Positions 17,248 through 26,207 of a stretch of 64,000 nt of DNA are shown here, in pieces. This DNA is from Pontibacter kalidii (GTDB lineage Bacteria; Bacteroidota; Bacteroidia; Cytophagales; Hymenobacteraceae). The position numbers were made by a program, and so were the translations under genes. Location: positions 3,040,501 to 3,104,500 of the forward strand of contig NZ_CP111079.1 in the NCBI RefSeq assembly GCF_026278245.1, in the 5' to 3' direction. How positions within the stretch are numbered: the stretch's first letter is position 1; each line of letters opens with the position of its first letter. The notes under the pieces were generated by a model that was given only the letters and a program-made list of their open reading frames with translations, was not told where the DNA came from and did no database searches.

Positions 17248-19785
17248 CTATTTTATACTTGACCCGGCAGCGTTGCCGGAGCGGTTGTTTTTTCCCAGCG
17301 AGATCATGTTGGCAAACAGGCGGTACGCACCAGCCACGCCGGCCGGCAGCTCCCGGAAGAAAGAATAACCGGTATAGACGTAGTAGCCCTCGCCATACTT
17401 TGCCACCAGCAGGCCACCGTCGCGGGAAGGCTCGCCGGGGTCGTTAGACGAAAGTATGGCTGTGTATTCTTTGCTCCACTCGCTGGGGAAGTATAAGCCG
17501 CGCTCCTGCACCCAGCCTTCAAAATCCTTTTGCGTGATCTTGTTTGGCGTATTGAGCACCGGGTGGCTGGGGGCTAGCAGGCGCACGGCAGCATCCTCCA
17601 CCGCCACGCGGTAGCGGCTGAGCTGGAGCGGGTATGGCCCTACCTCGGGCATTACCAAGGCATGGCTCGTGTTATACTGCACAATCAGGTTGCCGCCCTG
17701 TTTCACGTATTCCAGCAAGGTGGGCTGGTAGTACCGGAGGCGGTCGACAGTGTTATAGGCGCGCACACCAAGTATAACCGCGTCAAACTGCTTCAGGTAG
17801 TTCAGGCGGATGTCACTGTCTTTGAGCAGCGTTACGTTGTAGCCGATCTGCTGCAGACTGGCCGGTATGTCGTCGCCGGCCCCCATCAGGTAGGCCACCT
17901 TATCGCCCTGCTTCTGCAGGTCCAGCTTCACCACCCGGGCCGTCGCCTCCGGAAACGTAACCTGTGCCGGTATATGCTTGTAGTTGATCTCGTTCAGCCC
18001 CAGCGAATAGGCTTTCCCGTCTACCGTGGCCACGGCCTTCAGCTGGGCCTCCTCCTGCTTTTTAGGCGGATACACCATAAAGTTTATACTTTGTTCCGCG
18101 CCTTTAGCCTCCAGATTAAAAGGCACGGAAGCAGGCTTGGTGCGCCAGCCTTTCGGCAGGTCCAGCTTCAGATCGCCTTTTATACTTTCTTTGCCGGACT
18201 TTACCAGCACCTGCACCTGCTTGGGCTCACCGTTGGCAAACATGAGCACCTGCTCCCGCAGGTTCACAAACACGGGCGGCGTTACCACAAACGGGCGGTA
18301 CACCTCGCCCTCCACCGGGTCGGTGCGCTTGTACACCACCGGTACCTGCACCTGCAACGGCTCCCCGGCCACCTGCAGGGTAAAGGTAGCCTGGGCGGCT
18401 GGCTCATTTTCGGGCTTGCCTACCAGTTGCTGCTCCTGTACGGCGAACATGCCCAGCGTACCTTTCTCACGCAGCCAGTAAGGTTGCGTGTAAGCCATAC
18501 GTTGCGGCAAGGTTTTGCGGGTACTATACGCCAGCGGCTCGTTATTTTTCAGGTGGATGTTGAGGGTGGTGTCTGAGCCAGCGAAGTTATACGTTATACG
18601 TTGCAGCGTCACCGGCACCTCAGAACGGTTAATAGCCTCCACCTGCAGTTGCACCGGCTGGCCCGGAGCGGCGGCATAGTCATCGGCCGTCACTTCTAAG
18701 TATAAACCCATGGTATGCTGCAGCACCTGCTCCAGCTCCTTCGATTTAGTGTGCTTCCAGTGGCTGTCTGGCAGCTTTTGCAGCTCTTTCCTGGCGGCCA
18801 GCAGTGCCGGCACCACAGCAGCCGGCTTGGATGGATCATACTGGTCTATAACCTTCTGAATCGCCTGCTGTACTTTTTCGCCTCCCTTCACCCGGCTCCA
18901 GGTGGTATTTATCCCTTCGAACAGCTCCTGCTGCGCCTTCTCCCCTGCCGTATGCTGCAAGTACTCTATACTGGTGCCGCGTGCGCTGGCGGCCCCGAAG
19001 CCCTGGCTCTTGTGCATGCTGCGGCTGCGGGCCGCCACCTCGCCATAGGATTCACCCAGCAAGGGGTTGTAGCCGCCCACATCTATCTTCATCAGCTCCT
19101 TGCCATACTTCTCAAACTCTTCCTGGCTCTTAAAAGACCACACTCCGGTGTTCCACAGCAACCGTTTTGGCTGCCATACTTCCACGTGCTTCAGCTGCTC
19201 CGGAAAGCGCTTCGGGTCGGCGGCGGCTTTAAAGGCCTCTTCTGCCAATATGGCGGAGGCGCTGTGCTGGCCGTGACCGGCGCGCTCATCAGGCGGGAAC
19301 CGGGTGATCATCACATCGGGTCTGAACTTGCGGATAACCCATACCATGTCCGACAGCACCTGCTCCTTATCCCAGATGGTAAAGGTTTCCTCGGGATTTT
19401 TGGAGTAGCCGAAGTCGTTGGCGCGGGTAAAGAACTGCTGCCCGCCATCGGTGCGACGCGCCTGCAGCAGCTCCTGCGTACGGATGATGCCCAGGTTCTC
19501 GCTTATCTCCGGCCCGATCAGGTTCTGCCCGCCATCGCCCCGCGTGATGGAGAGGTAGGCCGTGTTGTAGAGCTTTTCGTTGGCCAGGTGGGCGATCAGG
19601 CGGGTGTTCTCATCGTCGGGGTGCGCGGCTACGTAAAGCACGTTGCCCAGCACGTTCAGCTTCTGCAGGTCCTGCAGCACTTTGGCGGCGGAGGGTTTCT
19701 CGGGCGCCTGTGCCAACAGGGGCAGCAAGGGCAGCAGGAGAAGAACCGGTAACAGCGAACGAACAAGTGATTGGCGCATCTTCAT
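17248..19785 (-). CDS. Secreted PIG-L/LmbE-family deacetylase with large C-terminal extension
   Basis: 845 residues, much longer than a stand-alone PIG-L enzyme (about 230). A signal peptide ends near residue 25 (LLPLLAQ). The deacetylase domain has zinc motif AHPDDE (54-59), TRGDGGQNLIGPE, RANDFGYSKNPEETF, DVMITRFPPDERAGHGQHSA and, later, RRTDGGQQFF. A middle part of beta-sandwich repeats resembling NPCBM/NEW3-like modules (about 370-640) follows. The C-terminus (about 650-830; YLMGAGDDIPASLQQIGYNV, FDAVILGVRAYN, GGNLIVQYNTS) resembles a ThuA/amidotransferase-like fold. The family removes N-acetyl groups from sugars. It is the first gene of an operon with a one-helix protein and a Na+/solute symporter. 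Confidence 0.9.
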   Translation of the reverse strand: MKMRQSLVRSLLPVLLLLPLLPLLAQAPEKPSAAKVLQDLQKLNVLGNVLYVAAHPDDENTRLIAHLANEKLYNTAYLSITRGDGGQNLIGPEISENLGIIRTQELLQARRTDGGQQFFTRANDFGYSKNPEETFTIWDKEQVLSDMVWVIRKFRPDVMITRFPPDERAGHGQHSASAILAEEAFKAAADPKRFPEQLKHVEVWQPKRLLWNTGVWSFKSQEEFEKYGKELMKIDVGGYNPLLGESYGEVAARSRSMHKSQGFGAASARGTSIEYLQHTAGEKAQQELFEGINTTWSRVKGGEKVQQAIQKVIDQYDPSKPAAVVPALLAARKELQKLPDSHWKHTKSKELEQVLQHTMGLYLEVTADDYAAAPGQPVQLQVEAINRSEVPVTLQRITYNFAGSDTTLNIHLKNNEPLAYSTRKTLPQRMAYTQPYWLREKGTLGMFAVQEQQLVGKPENEPAAQATFTLQVAGEPLQVQVPVVYKRTDPVEGEVYRPFVVTPPVFVNLREQVLMFANGEPKQVQVLVKSGKESIKGDLKLDLPKGWRTKPASVPFNLEAKGAEQSINFMVYPPKKQEEAQLKAVATVDGKAYSLGLNEINYKHIPAQVTFPEATARVVKLDLQKQGDKVAYLMGAGDDIPASLQQIGYNVTLLKDSDIRLNYLKQFDAVILGVRAYNTVDRLRYYQPTLLEYVKQGGNLIVQYNTSHALVMPEVGPYPLQLSRYRVAVEDAAVRLLAPSHPVLNTPNKITQKDFEGWVQERGLYFPSEWSKEYTAILSSNDPGEPSRDGGLLVAKYGEGYYVYTGYSFFRELPAGVAGAYRLFANMISLGKNNRSGNAAGSSIK

Positions 19786-20120
19786 AGTAGGTTTGAGCAG
19801 CTGGTGTGGCTGCCAGGGTCAGTAAAATCTCTAAGCACTGTAAAACTAAGCATTTCTGCGGATGTATAATATGCTGATTTTGTCTTAGCGGACAAAGCGC
19901 AAAAGCGACGGAACAGACAGCGGTTGTGCTGCCCTATACTTCCGGCCGTGCAGGGCTTGCCTGGCAAGCCTCCGGCGAAAAGTGTCCTCTTTCAGTAAAA
20001 AATCACGAAAAATTATAGGAAAAAAATTAGTTAAATACTATGTTTGTCCAATATCTTTTAGTAGCTTCCTAGCACCACGTACCTTTGCCCTAACTCTTGC
20101 CCGTGTAATGTCGTAAAAAC
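19786..20120. other. Divergent promoter region
   Basis: 335 bases between the deacetylase (minus) and the next gene (plus). It holds an AT-rich tract (20003-20065), imperfect hairpin gcagggcttgcctggcaagcc (19949-19969), and on the plus strand a -7 box with a -33-like element (see 20056-20087). No gene is seen. Confidence 0.5.
20056..20087 (+). promoter_or_regulatory. Candidate Bacteroidota promoter
   Basis: TTTTA (20056-20060), 19 bases, then TACCTTTG (20080-20087). The consensus is TTTG-N19-TAnnTTTG, so the -7 box is exact and the -33 box is one base off. Confidence 0.5.
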
Positions 20121-20171
20121 ATGCATCTGCAGGGGTGTTGCATACCCTTACTTCTATATGTGACAGATAAC

Positions 20172-20867
20172 ATGCCTAGCCAAAGAGAAAGCAACATCAA
20201 CGACTTTGCGTTCGACTTCCTGCGCAGTCACTACTCCGCCCAGTTCGGGGCCAAACACATTTTGGTAGATATGGAAGAACAGACCAGGCAGGGGCATACG
20301 GTGCAGGGGCTTTTCTCATTCCGGAAGGAGGACAACTCGCTTTTCGTAGCTTCGCTCCACACCCGCAACTCCCCTCAGATAGCCAGCATCCTGACGCGCT
20401 ACAAGAAGAACGGCCTGAGCCTGCTTCGCTATGCCTCCTCGTTTTTTGTGCTGCTGCTGATTACGGTGGCAGGATGGCGGCTGGGCTACTTTGTTGCCGG
20501 GTTTGCCGTTGCCGTGGCCTTAGCGGCAGGCATGTTCATGCTGCACTCCCTGGCCGAGAAGCAGCTGCACACACGGCATCTGCTGCACCTGCTCGACGAG
20601 CTGAAGAAAACGCCCGCCGATGAGCAGTGGCTGGGCCTCTCCATCAGCAGCCTCACCTTCCGGAACAATTACCTGGGCAAGCAGCTGCTGCTTGCCTGCG
20701 AGCGCCGTGGCATCGGCATTGTTACGGTCGGGCAGCGCGCCAAAGTGGTGCTCATGAAAGAGCCGAAGCCGGCCACCTGCCGCCGCGGCGACTTTCTGTC
20801 CCATTACCAGTCTGATGCCCGCATCCGCAAAGCTTTACTGGGCGACACTGTTCTCCGCGTGGCCTGA
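20172..20867 (+). CDS. Membrane protein of unknown function
   Basis: 231 residues from ATG 20172 (MPSQRESNINDFAF). The frame is open from an earlier ATG at 20121, but those 17 residues look like translated leader. Two adjacent membrane helices (about 100-145: LLRYASSFFVLLLITVAGW and YFVAGFAVAVALAAGMFML) separate an N-terminal soluble part (HILVDMEEQTRQGHTVQGLF) from a C-terminal soluble part (ADEQWLGLSISSLTFRNNYL). The N-terminal part may be a restriction-endonuclease-like or sensor fold, but I cannot support either. It probably starts a short plus-strand cluster. Function unknown. Confidence 0.75.
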   Translation: MPSQRESNINDFAFDFLRSHYSAQFGAKHILVDMEEQTRQGHTVQGLFSFRKEDNSLFVASLHTRNSPQIASILTRYKKNGLSLLRYASSFFVLLLITVAGWRLGYFVAGFAVAVALAAGMFMLHSLAEKQLHTRHLLHLLDELKKTPADEQWLGLSISSLTFRNNYLGKQLLLACERRGIGIVTVGQRAKVVLMKEPKPATCRRGDFLSHYQSDARIRKALLGDTVLRVA

Positions 20868-20975
20868 ATACAGGCTTTTTAGGTTTTCCCTGTCGTTTGC
20901 GCCCCCTTGTGCAACTATAGGCCGCTAGCCTTAGTACACAACTACACGCGCCCGTAAACTTTAACCAAGAGAGCC

Positions 20976-21059
20976 ATGACACTCATTCTCATCATCATAC
21001 TTGCCATAGCCATTATTATTGGGGTGATCTGGTTTAACGCCAAGACACCCAAACGATAA
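20976..21059 (+). CDS. 27-residue single-helix membrane peptide
   Basis: ATG 20976 to TAA 21057-21059 encodes MTLILIIILAIAIIIGVIWF followed by NAKTPKR: one membrane helix of about 20 residues and a short basic cytoplasmic tail, which fits the positive-inside rule. A purine-rich stretch (accaagagag) lies 5-9 bases upstream. It ends 18 bases before the DUF2461 gene. Too short for most gene callers. No family is known to me, and chance cannot be ruled out. Confidence 0.55.
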   Translation: MTLILIIILAIAIIIGVIWFNAKTPKR

Positions 21060-21077
21060 CGTCGCTCCTCCTGCCTG

Positions 21078-21743
21078 ATGAACATTCCCTTTATACTTTC
21101 TTTCCTTCGGCAGCTCCGGCAGCACAACAACAAAGTATGGATGGACGCACACCGGGAGGAGTACCTGCAGGCGAAAGCATACTTTGTGGAGTTGGTGGAG
21201 CATCTGCTTGCAGCGCTGCAGCAGTTCGATGCCTCGCTGCAAGGGGTTTCTGTGCAGGAGTGCCTTTTCCGGATCAACAAAAACGACTTCTCCAAAAAAG
21301 GGGAAGCCCCGTATAAAGGACACTTCGGGGCGGGTATCTCGCCGGGCGGCAGGCACTCTCCGTTTGCCAACTATGTGCTGGTGCTGGAGCCCGGGGGTCT
21401 GTCGCGGGTTGGGGGTGGCATGCGCAAGCCCGGCGCGAGGCAACTGGGGCTGATACGGGAGGAGATCGACTACAACCCGGGTCAGCTGCAGCAACTGCTG
21501 GATGAGCCTAGGTTTAAGGCCTCTTTTGGGGGATTCAGGGGCCAGCAGACCAGAAACGCGCCCAGGGGCTACGACAGATCACACCCGGAACTGGAGCTTA
21601 TAAAGTATAAAGGGTTTCAGGTGCTGCATTATTTTAGCGATGAGGAAGTAATCCAGCCCCAATTTATAGAGCGGGTGCCGCCGCTGCTCCGGCAGCTAAA
21701 GCCGCTCCACGATTTTCTGAACAACGCCATAACTGAACCATAG
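21078..21743 (+). CDS. DUF2461 family protein (TIGR02453-like)
   Basis: 221 residues, the usual length. Characteristic stretches are FLRQLRQHNNKVWMDAHREE, ECLFRINKNDFSKKGEAPYK, FGAGISPGGRHSPFANYVLV and EPGGLSRVGGGMRKPGARQL. All four are hallmark motifs of this soluble family, which is common in Bacteroidota and has no established function. No signal peptide. The stop TAG overlaps the GTG of the next gene (TAGTG, 21741-21745), so the two are probably co-translated. Confidence 0.9.
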   Translation: MNIPFILSFLRQLRQHNNKVWMDAHREEYLQAKAYFVELVEHLLAALQQFDASLQGVSVQECLFRINKNDFSKKGEAPYKGHFGAGISPGGRHSPFANYVLVLEPGGLSRVGGGMRKPGARQLGLIREEIDYNPGQLQQLLDEPRFKASFGGFRGQQTRNAPRGYDRSHPELELIKYKGFQVLHYFSDEEVIQPQFIERVPPLLRQLKPLHDFLNNAITEP

Positions 21744-22126
21744 TGAGACGACCGATCTACTTCCTGCTCAGCCTGCTGCTGCTGCTGTCCACCGGGCTGC
21801 TCTCCTGCCGGCAGGAGCCCAAGCGCATGCCCGACACGTTGCCTGATGTGTACGGCTACATCACCAATATAAAACGCACCTCTAAAGAAGGCGAGGGAAA
21901 AGCCAAGGCCGTGGTAGCGGTAAAGTCCCTGGAGGGCGTAGAAGCCAACTACACCAACGCCAGCGTGAAGATAGACGAGCACACGCTGATAGAGGATGAA
22001 ACCGGCGAGGCGCTGAAGCTGGAGGATCTGCGGGAAGGGCACCAGATACAGGCCTGGTTCGATGGTGATGTGCTGGAGCGCCAGCCGGTGGAAGGCCATG
22101 CCAAGGCTGTGCGCATAAGTTTTTAA
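21743..22126 (+). CDS. Small lipoprotein, DUF3221-like
   Basis: 127 residues from a GTG overlapping the previous stop. Signal and lipobox: LLSLLLLLSTGLLSC, Cys22 being the lipidated residue. The mature part (DVYGYITNIKRTSK, NASVKIDEHTLIEDETGEAL, LREGHQIQAWFDGDVLE) has the layout of small OB-like DUF3221 domains, in which a bound-ion or peptide role is not settled. It probably sits in the outer membrane facing the periplasm. Confidence 0.75.
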   Translation: MRRPIYFLLSLLLLLSTGLLSCRQEPKRMPDTLPDVYGYITNIKRTSKEGEGKAKAVVAVKSLEGVEANYTNASVKIDEHTLIEDETGEALKLEDLREGHQIQAWFDGDVLERQPVEGHAKAVRISF

Positions 22127-22451
22127 GGGATAATCCAAGGCTATACCTGGGCTACTCCCCTAACGGCGGCATACCAACTGTCTGCTGAAACAGGCTCCCG
22201 CCATAGGGCTGCAAGCCTAGCCTAAACCAAGGCATGCTGGCGGGCGAAGGCCTCCTAATGCCATGGCTGAGCTGGTGGAAAGAAGCGGAAAGACCTTTGG
22301 AGACGCAGCGCACAAATTAAACTTTCCGAATATAGAGTTTAAATTTACTCTTCCCGATTTCAGCCATTCATACTTACTGCCCGTAAAAGGAGGCTTGTGG
22401 GAGGCAGCCTGAGGGGTGCCTTTTCCGCTAACCAGTATTTACTACCAGTTA

Positions 22452-22934
22452 ATGAAGGCATCACCTTACGCAACAGAATTTGAGAACGAGATAGCAGCCT
22501 GGCCAAAACCGATACAGCTATCAAACCCGGGAGGAAGTGTGTTCATCACGCTGCGGTTGCACCAAGGCTACATTGAGGCCAAGTGGAACGGGCATATAAC
22601 TGCCGGAGATGTGATCACGGCATCTAAGGTATACCTGGCCCTGTTGCAGACTTACCCAAGTCCGGATAAGCTGCTTAACGATAAAACCAATGTAACCGGC
22701 GACTGGGCGGATGCCAACGACTGGCTCGAGTTTGAGTGGCAGCCGCAGGTGATACACGCCGGCTTGCGTTACCTGGCCCACGTTTACTCCAATAATATGT
22801 TCAGCCGTCTTTCGGCCCGCGACCTGTACTTGCGCATAACCCCGCGCATACAGATGCAGAACTTTAACCACCGGGATGAAGCGCTCCACTGGCTCTTCAC
22901 CTGCCACCCTCCTCAGCTGGAGCAGACAGCTTAA
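22452..22934 (+). CDS. Hypothetical soluble protein, STAS/SpoIIAA-like in outline
   Basis: 160 residues from ATG 22452 (MKASPYATEF); a GTG at 22416 is an alternative, with an aaaggagg stretch 22 bases before it. The pattern VFITLRLHQGYIEAKWNGHI, VYLALLQTYPSPDKLLNDKT and NVTGDWADANDWLEFEW resembles single-domain STAS-like proteins of this phylum, in which a beta strand, helix and D-W-x-D motif recur. No binding motif is certain. The 289-base gap before it (22127-22415) shows no gene. Confidence 0.65.
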   Translation: MKASPYATEFENEIAAWPKPIQLSNPGGSVFITLRLHQGYIEAKWNGHITAGDVITASKVYLALLQTYPSPDKLLNDKTNVTGDWADANDWLEFEWQPQVIHAGLRYLAHVYSNNMFSRLSARDLYLRITPRIQMQNFNHRDEALHWLFTCHPPQLEQTA

Positions 22935-22955
22935 CGGCCAGCGGCCGCGGTTGCC

Positions 22956-23153
22956 TTATCGACTGGCAACCGCTACCGGAGCCTCTACTGTAATCTCTAC
23001 AGTATCCAGCATCACATCCATCACTGGCTCCTCCAACACGGCAGGGGCTTCATGTAAAACAAGTTTCTTTTCTGGCTGTGGCACTTTGTAAGTTTCCTGA
23101 ACTGCGAGACCAAAACCAAACATAGAGGCGGCGATAAGAACGAGGATTTTCAT
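22956..23153 (-). CDS. Small secreted protein of unknown function
   Basis: 65 residues from ATG 23153 (MKILVLIAASMFGFGLAVQE), which begins a signal peptide; an in-frame ATG at 23183 is less likely. The mature part is short, Pro/Val/Glu-rich (PEKKLVLHEAPAVLEEPVMD), with no Cys. The leader ttactactatgaaaa is the same as before the secreted protein at 49929. The gene is convergent with its left neighbour and divergent from the permease. Confidence 0.6.
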   Translation of the reverse strand: MKILVLIAASMFGFGLAVQETYKVPQPEKKLVLHEAPAVLEEPVMDVMLDTVEITVEAPVAVASR

Positions 23154-23399
23154 AGTAGTAAGATTTAAATTGTTTAACTTCATTTTGTTCTTGCAAACTT
23201 ACTCTATAGTACTATGTAATACAAAGTACTGTTACATAAAACACTACTGTTTTATACCAACATGTTCTTTTTGTCCGTGAACATGGCCGGAAACAGGACG
23301 AACAAACTGTACTATCAAAGCTTTAAAGTGGCTTTTTAGATGAGCCTGCACTGCAAGCGGCATACTCCGCCACCATCTCGGGAACATGCAGGTCCGAGG

Positions 23400-23432
23400 T
23401 TGCATAACAGCGGGTAAAAACCCCTACCTTTG
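23400..23432 (+). promoter_or_regulatory. Candidate promoter of the amino-acid permease
   Basis: GTTG-like -33 (TTG 23400-23402), 22 bases, then -7 box TACCTTTG (23425-23432), 17 bases before the ATG. The spacing is slightly long. Confidence 0.45.
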
Positions 23433-23449
23433 TCCCCATTTTCCATACT

Positions 23450-24925
23450 ATGCAAAACATTACCAAAGCAACAGAAGCACAGGACGAGAAGCAGGGCAAA
23501 ACCGGCTTTAAGCGCGAGATAACCCTCTTCGACGCCATTATGATCGTAACAGGCGGCATGATCGGCTCAGGCATCTTTATCGTTACCGCCGATATCTCCC
23601 GCACCGTCGTCAGCCCCGGCTACATGCTGCTGGTGTGGCTCATCTCCGGCTTTCTCACCATGGTGGGCGCCGTTAGCTATGGTGAGCTGTCGTCCATGTT
23701 CCCCAAAGTGGGCGGACAGTATGTGTACCTGAAGGAGGCTTACAACAAAATGGTGGCCTTCCTCTATGGCTGGACGCTTTTCCTGGTGATACAAACCGGC
23801 GTGATTGCTGCCGTGGGCATGGCCTTTGCGCGCTTCACCGGCGTGCTCATCCCCTGGTTCAGCGAGGACAATGTACTGCTGCAGGTAGCAGGACTGGAGT
23901 TTAACACCGTGCAGTTGCTGACCATAGTGAGCATCATCTTCCTGACGTACATGAATTCCAAGGGTGTAAAGAGCGGAAAGCTCATCCAGAACATCTTTGG
24001 CAGCACCAAGCTTGTGGCACTGTTTGGGCTTATCATTTTCGGCCTGCTGTTCGGCGTGAACGACACGGCTGTTGCCGCGAACTTCTCCGACTTCTGGGGG
24101 CCGAGCGGCTCTGCCGCCCCGGTGCCTACGGGCACAATGCTTGTATCTGCCCTGGGCATGGCCATGGTGGGTGCCCTCTTCTCTGCCGATTCCTGGAACA
24201 ACATTGGCTTTTCGGGCGATGAGATCGTAAACCCGAAGCGCACCATTGTGCTCAGCATGGTGATCGGCTCTGCCATTGTAATGGGCATATACATGCTCAT
24301 CAACCTAGTGTACCTGCTCGTGCTGCCGATGCACGGCTCCCCAGATGCCGCCACGGCCCTGGGCCAGGGCATCACCTTTGCTGATAACGACCGGGTGGCT
24401 GCAGCGGCAGCCGAGGTGATCGGCGGGTACCAGGCTACCGTGGCCATTGCTATCCTGATCATGATCTCTACCTTCAGCTGTAACAATGGCGCCATCCTTT
24501 CGGGGGCACGCGTATACTATGCTATTGCCAAAGACGGGCTGTTCTTTGAGAAAATGGGCCGCCTGAACAAGAACGGCGTACCGGCCGCAGCGCTGTGGCT
24601 GCAGTGCGTGTGGGCCTGTCTGCTCTGCCTCACCGGCACCTACGGCGACCTGCTCGATTACGTGGTGTTTGCCGTGATGCTGTTCTACATCCTGACGATC
24701 ATTGGGATATTCGTGCTGCGCAGGAAGCGCCCGGACCTGCCCCGCCCCTACAAGGCCTTTGGCTATCCGGTGCTCCCGGCACTGTACGTGCTGCTGTCCT
24801 CCGGCATCTGCCTTATCCTGCTTATCTACAAGCCGGTTTTCACCTGGCCGGGGCTCATCATCGTGGCGCTGGGCGTGCCGGTATACTACCTGTTCGGCAA
24901 CAGGTTCAGGAAGGTTAAAAGCTAA
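23450..24925 (+). CDS. Amino-acid permease (APC superfamily)
   Basis: 491 residues with about 12 helices. The first helix motif MIVTGGMIGSGIFIVTADIS is the substrate and ion site of APC/LAT-type carriers. GELSSMFPKVGGQYVYLKEA (helix 2), ADSWNNIGFSGDEIVNPKRT (helix 6) and STFSCNNGAILSGARVYYAI with AKDGLFFE (helix 8) follow. The family imports or exchanges amino acids across the inner membrane; the preferred one is not predictable. The gene is monocistronic, with its own promoter candidate and a terminator. Confidence 0.93.
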   Translation: MQNITKATEAQDEKQGKTGFKREITLFDAIMIVTGGMIGSGIFIVTADISRTVVSPGYMLLVWLISGFLTMVGAVSYGELSSMFPKVGGQYVYLKEAYNKMVAFLYGWTLFLVIQTGVIAAVGMAFARFTGVLIPWFSEDNVLLQVAGLEFNTVQLLTIVSIIFLTYMNSKGVKSGKLIQNIFGSTKLVALFGLIIFGLLFGVNDTAVAANFSDFWGPSGSAAPVPTGTMLVSALGMAMVGALFSADSWNNIGFSGDEIVNPKRTIVLSMVIGSAIVMGIYMLINLVYLLVLPMHGSPDAATALGQGITFADNDRVAAAAAEVIGGYQATVAIAILIMISTFSCNNGAILSGARVYYAIAKDGLFFEKMGRLNKNGVPAAALWLQCVWACLLCLTGTYGDLLDYVVFAVMLFYILTIIGIFVLRRKRPDLPRPYKAFGYPVLPALYVLLSSGICLILLIYKPVFTWPGLIIVALGVPVYYLFGNRFRKVKS

Positions 24926-24945
24926 GCACAGCCATTACCTACAAG

Positions 24946-24975
24946 AAAGCCTGCAACCCATTTGCAGGCTTTTTC
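24946..24975 (+). terminator. Terminator after the permease gene
   Basis: The perfect stem AAAGCCTGCAA / TTGCAGGCTTT has a 5-base loop and is followed by TTTCTTT. Confidence 0.9.
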
Positions 24976-25060
24976 TTTGCACCACATGCCGGAATACAGC
25001 CAAAGTATAACGCACGCCTGCTGCTCACGTAGTACCAACTGAACAACAGCAAAAAGCTAT

Positions 25061-25621
25061 ATGAGCAAGGAAGATGCTATACCACCCGGGTGGAGTTACA
25101 ACCCCGCATCATGGCAGCAGCGCCTGCCCATCGTCATCGCGGCGCTGGTGGGTTTTGCCATTGCCACTTACCTGGGCCTGTTCCAGCTAAAGGTAATAGA
25201 CACCGTTTGGGAGCCGTTCTTCGGCAACGGCAGCCGGAAGATCCTCACCTCCAAAACCTCCCAGATACTACCTGTGCCGGACGCGGTTCTCGGAGCCATC
25301 GGCTACCTGGTGGATGCCCTAGCCGGTGTGATCGGGGGCATCCGCAGATGGCGCACCATGCCCTGGATCGTGATTGCATTTGGCCTGGCCGTCGGGCCGC
25401 TTGGTTTCGTCAGTGTGCTGCTGGTGGTGCTGCAGCCGGTAATGTACGACGCCTGGTGCACCCTCTGCCTCAGCACGGCGCTGATCTCTGTGGTGATGAT
25501 CGGCCCGGCCATGGACGAGATGCTGGCCAGCCTGCAGTACATGAAGCGGGTAAAAGACGCCAGGGTATCGATGTGGAAGGCCTTTTGGGGCTATAAGGAA
25601 GTTCAGGGAAAAGTAATTTAA
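25061..25621 (+). CDS. VKOR-family membrane protein lacking the loop cysteine pair
   Basis: 186 residues, four to five helices. The C-terminal motif W-C133-T-L-C136-L inside a membrane helix is the CxxC redox centre of vitamin K epoxide reductase homologues, and IPVPDAVLG-like LPVPDAVLGAIGYL matches the family before helix 2. The preceding loop (FFGNGSRKILTSKTSQI), where VKORs carry two shuttle cysteines, has none. It may reduce or oxidise a quinone through CxxC only, or have lost disulfide-relay activity. It lies 11 bases before the SPW-repeat gene, so it is probably in one operon. Confidence 0.75.
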   Translation: MSKEDAIPPGWSYNPASWQQRLPIVIAALVGFAIATYLGLFQLKVIDTVWEPFFGNGSRKILTSKTSQILPVPDAVLGAIGYLVDALAGVIGGIRRWRTMPWIVIAFGLAVGPLGFVSVLLVVLQPVMYDAWCTLCLSTALISVVMIGPAMDEMLASLQYMKRVKDARVSMWKAFWGYKEVQGKVI

Positions 25622-25632
25622 AGCACAGCGCT

Positions 25633-26034
25633 ATGTGGGCACAGGTTATCAACGCAATTCTCGGCATCTGGCTTATGGCCTCGGCGGCCATACTTGGCTA
25701 TAGTAATATCAAAATCATTACTGACAACGAACATATCGCAGGGCCGGTGATAGCCAGCTTTGCCATCATCTCGTGGTGGGAAGCTACCCGTGTGGTGCGC
25801 CTTTACAACGTGCCACTGGGCCTCTGGCTGCTGCTTGCCCCCTGGGTATTAGGCTACGACAACACCACTGCCACAGTAAACAGCATGCTGGTGGGCGCCC
25901 TGGTAACCGGCCTTAGTTTTGTAAAAGGAAAGGTAGAGGAAACCTACGGAGGCGGCTGGTCTGCTATCTGGAAATCGGATTCCATGCACGCCCGGGAGGC
26001 CAAGCGGCAGCCAAGGGTTGATCTGGACAAGTAG
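25633..26034 (+). CDS. SPW-repeat membrane protein
   Basis: 133 residues, four helices. Two SPW-like units are visible: INAILGIWLMASAAILGYSN and LGLWLLLAPWVLGYDN (the second with the canonical APWVLGY). The family has no established role. The C-terminal tail (WSAIWKSDSMHAREAKRQPR) is soluble and basic. It follows the VKOR-like gene by 11 bases. Confidence 0.88.
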   Translation: MWAQVINAILGIWLMASAAILGYSNIKIITDNEHIAGPVIASFAIISWWEATRVVRLYNVPLGLWLLLAPWVLGYDNTTATVNSMLVGALVTGLSFVKGKVEETYGGGWSAIWKSDSMHAREAKRQPRVDLDK

Positions 26035-26163
26035 GAAGAAGACCAGCAAGTTAAACGTAAAGCACAAGGGGCATAAGCTTCTGGTGCTTTCTATTTCCTG
26101 GTATCGCCCGCTTTTTATACTTCCAAAATAAACCTCTCCAAAGCCACCTTAATTACACTTTTA

Positions 26164-26181
26164 AAGTATAAATTTATACTT
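26164..26181. repeat. Perfect 18-bp palindrome of the AAGTATA word
   Basis: AAGTATAAATTTATACTT joins two copies of the genome-wide AAGTATAAA word head to head, 27 bases before the hydrolase ATG. It could be an operator or part of a weak terminator. Confidence 0.85.
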
Positions 26182-26207
26182 CACACCAGTCTCTAAACGA
26201 TAAAGCT

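Noticed and set aside
18715..19752. 345-codon plus frame opposite the PIG-L gene
   Set aside because: Antisense shadow of a strongly supported gene.
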